6,106 bases of DNA from CAZLMW01 sp964560875. Its GTDB lineage: Bacteria > Myxococcota_A > UBA9042. Position 1 is the first letter of the stretch. Each line of letters opens with the position of its first letter. Below the pieces are notes generated by a model, which saw only the letters and a list, made by a program, of their open reading frames with translations, had not been told where the DNA came from and did no database searches. Of this stretch, positions 5,984 to 6,106 are shown piece by piece. The position numbers and the translations under genes are program-made. The stretch covers positions 1-6,106 of the forward strand of contig CAZLMW010000219.1 in NCBI GenBank assembly GCA_964560875.1, given 5' to 3'.

Positions 5984-6106
5984 GGGCCCGGTGTGTAGCT
6001 GAATCCGCCCGTTTCGTCACCGGCCACCGGTCATTGCGGTTGGGCAACTCGTGCCGGGCGTGATTCATTACCCGGTCACGACCGCCATCAGGGGTCTGGG
6101 CAAGCG
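5984..6106 (-). other. Leader of the gene run; possible tail of an upstream gene
   Basis: No complete gene lies here. In one minus-strand frame, codons from 6106 run RLPRPLMAVVTG to a TAA at 6070-6068, which could be the end of an upstream gene. A second frame stays open from the edge to a TGA overlapping the HD start. Neither fragment is long enough to recognise. I see no convincing -35/-10 promoter pair, so the operon may begin outside the window. Confidence 0.3.

Noticed and set aside
6021..6034. GTG start at 6027 for the HD gene, and the ATG at 6034
   Set aside because: The GTG lacks a ribosome-binding site and adds a tail atypical of the family. The ATG at 6034 is out of frame and stops after five codons. 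The ATG at 5973 with GGAGG is better.
4585..6063. A 492-codon open frame on the plus strand
   Set aside because: It lies opposite the C45 and HD genes, both of which carry clear family motifs. Its translation is Arg/His-rich without recognisable domains, as expected for an antisense frame in GC-rich DNA.
1..6106. Mobile element, defence system or CRISPR
   Set aside because: No transposase, integrase, toxin-antitoxin pair, nuclease or regularly spaced repeat was seen on either strand.

Overview
The window is a GC-rich stretch of bacterial chromosome carrying seven complete genes, all read from the minus strand. Gaps are 3 to 51 bases, so transcription runs right to left through what looks like one operon or two adjoining ones. 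I see no tRNA, rRNA, CRISPR, insertion sequence, integrase or phage gene. The high GC content, GTG as well as ATG starts, and the protein families point to a free-living, probably environmental bacterium. The sequence alone does not fix the phylum.

In transcription order the genes are: an HD-domain hydrolase (5973-5404); a C45-type Ntn-hydrolase/acyltransferase (5397-4285); a HAD hydrolase resembling plant chloroplast FMN hydrolase (4272-3586); a small protein made of two tandem copies of one domain (3536-3015); a single-domain cupin (3011-2613); a phosphoglycolate-phosphatase-like HAD enzyme (2609-1938); and a long-chain acyl-CoA synthetase (1886-108). A possible eighth gene begins at 69 and leaves the window at the left edge. 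The right edge (5984-6106) holds the leader of the first gene and perhaps the last codons of an upstream gene.

The repeat protein, cupin and phosphatase are separated by only 3 bases each and are very likely translationally coupled. A perfect 10-bp inverted repeat lies in the 49-base gap in front of the repeat-protein gene, the only clear non-coding structure in the window.

Functionally this reads as small-molecule metabolism: three phosphohydrolase-type enzymes (two HAD of different subtypes and one HD), one CoA-ligase for fatty acids, one enzyme of a family that makes or breaks amide-linked acyl groups, and a metal-binding cupin. No single known pathway contains all of them. A shared role in acyl or cofactor turnover or housekeeping is inference. 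I found no defence system, toxin pair or mobile island. The points most worth a second look are the hairpin, the duplicated-domain protein, the altered catalytic motif of the plant-like HAD, and the pairing of the C45 enzyme with the acyl-CoA ligase.
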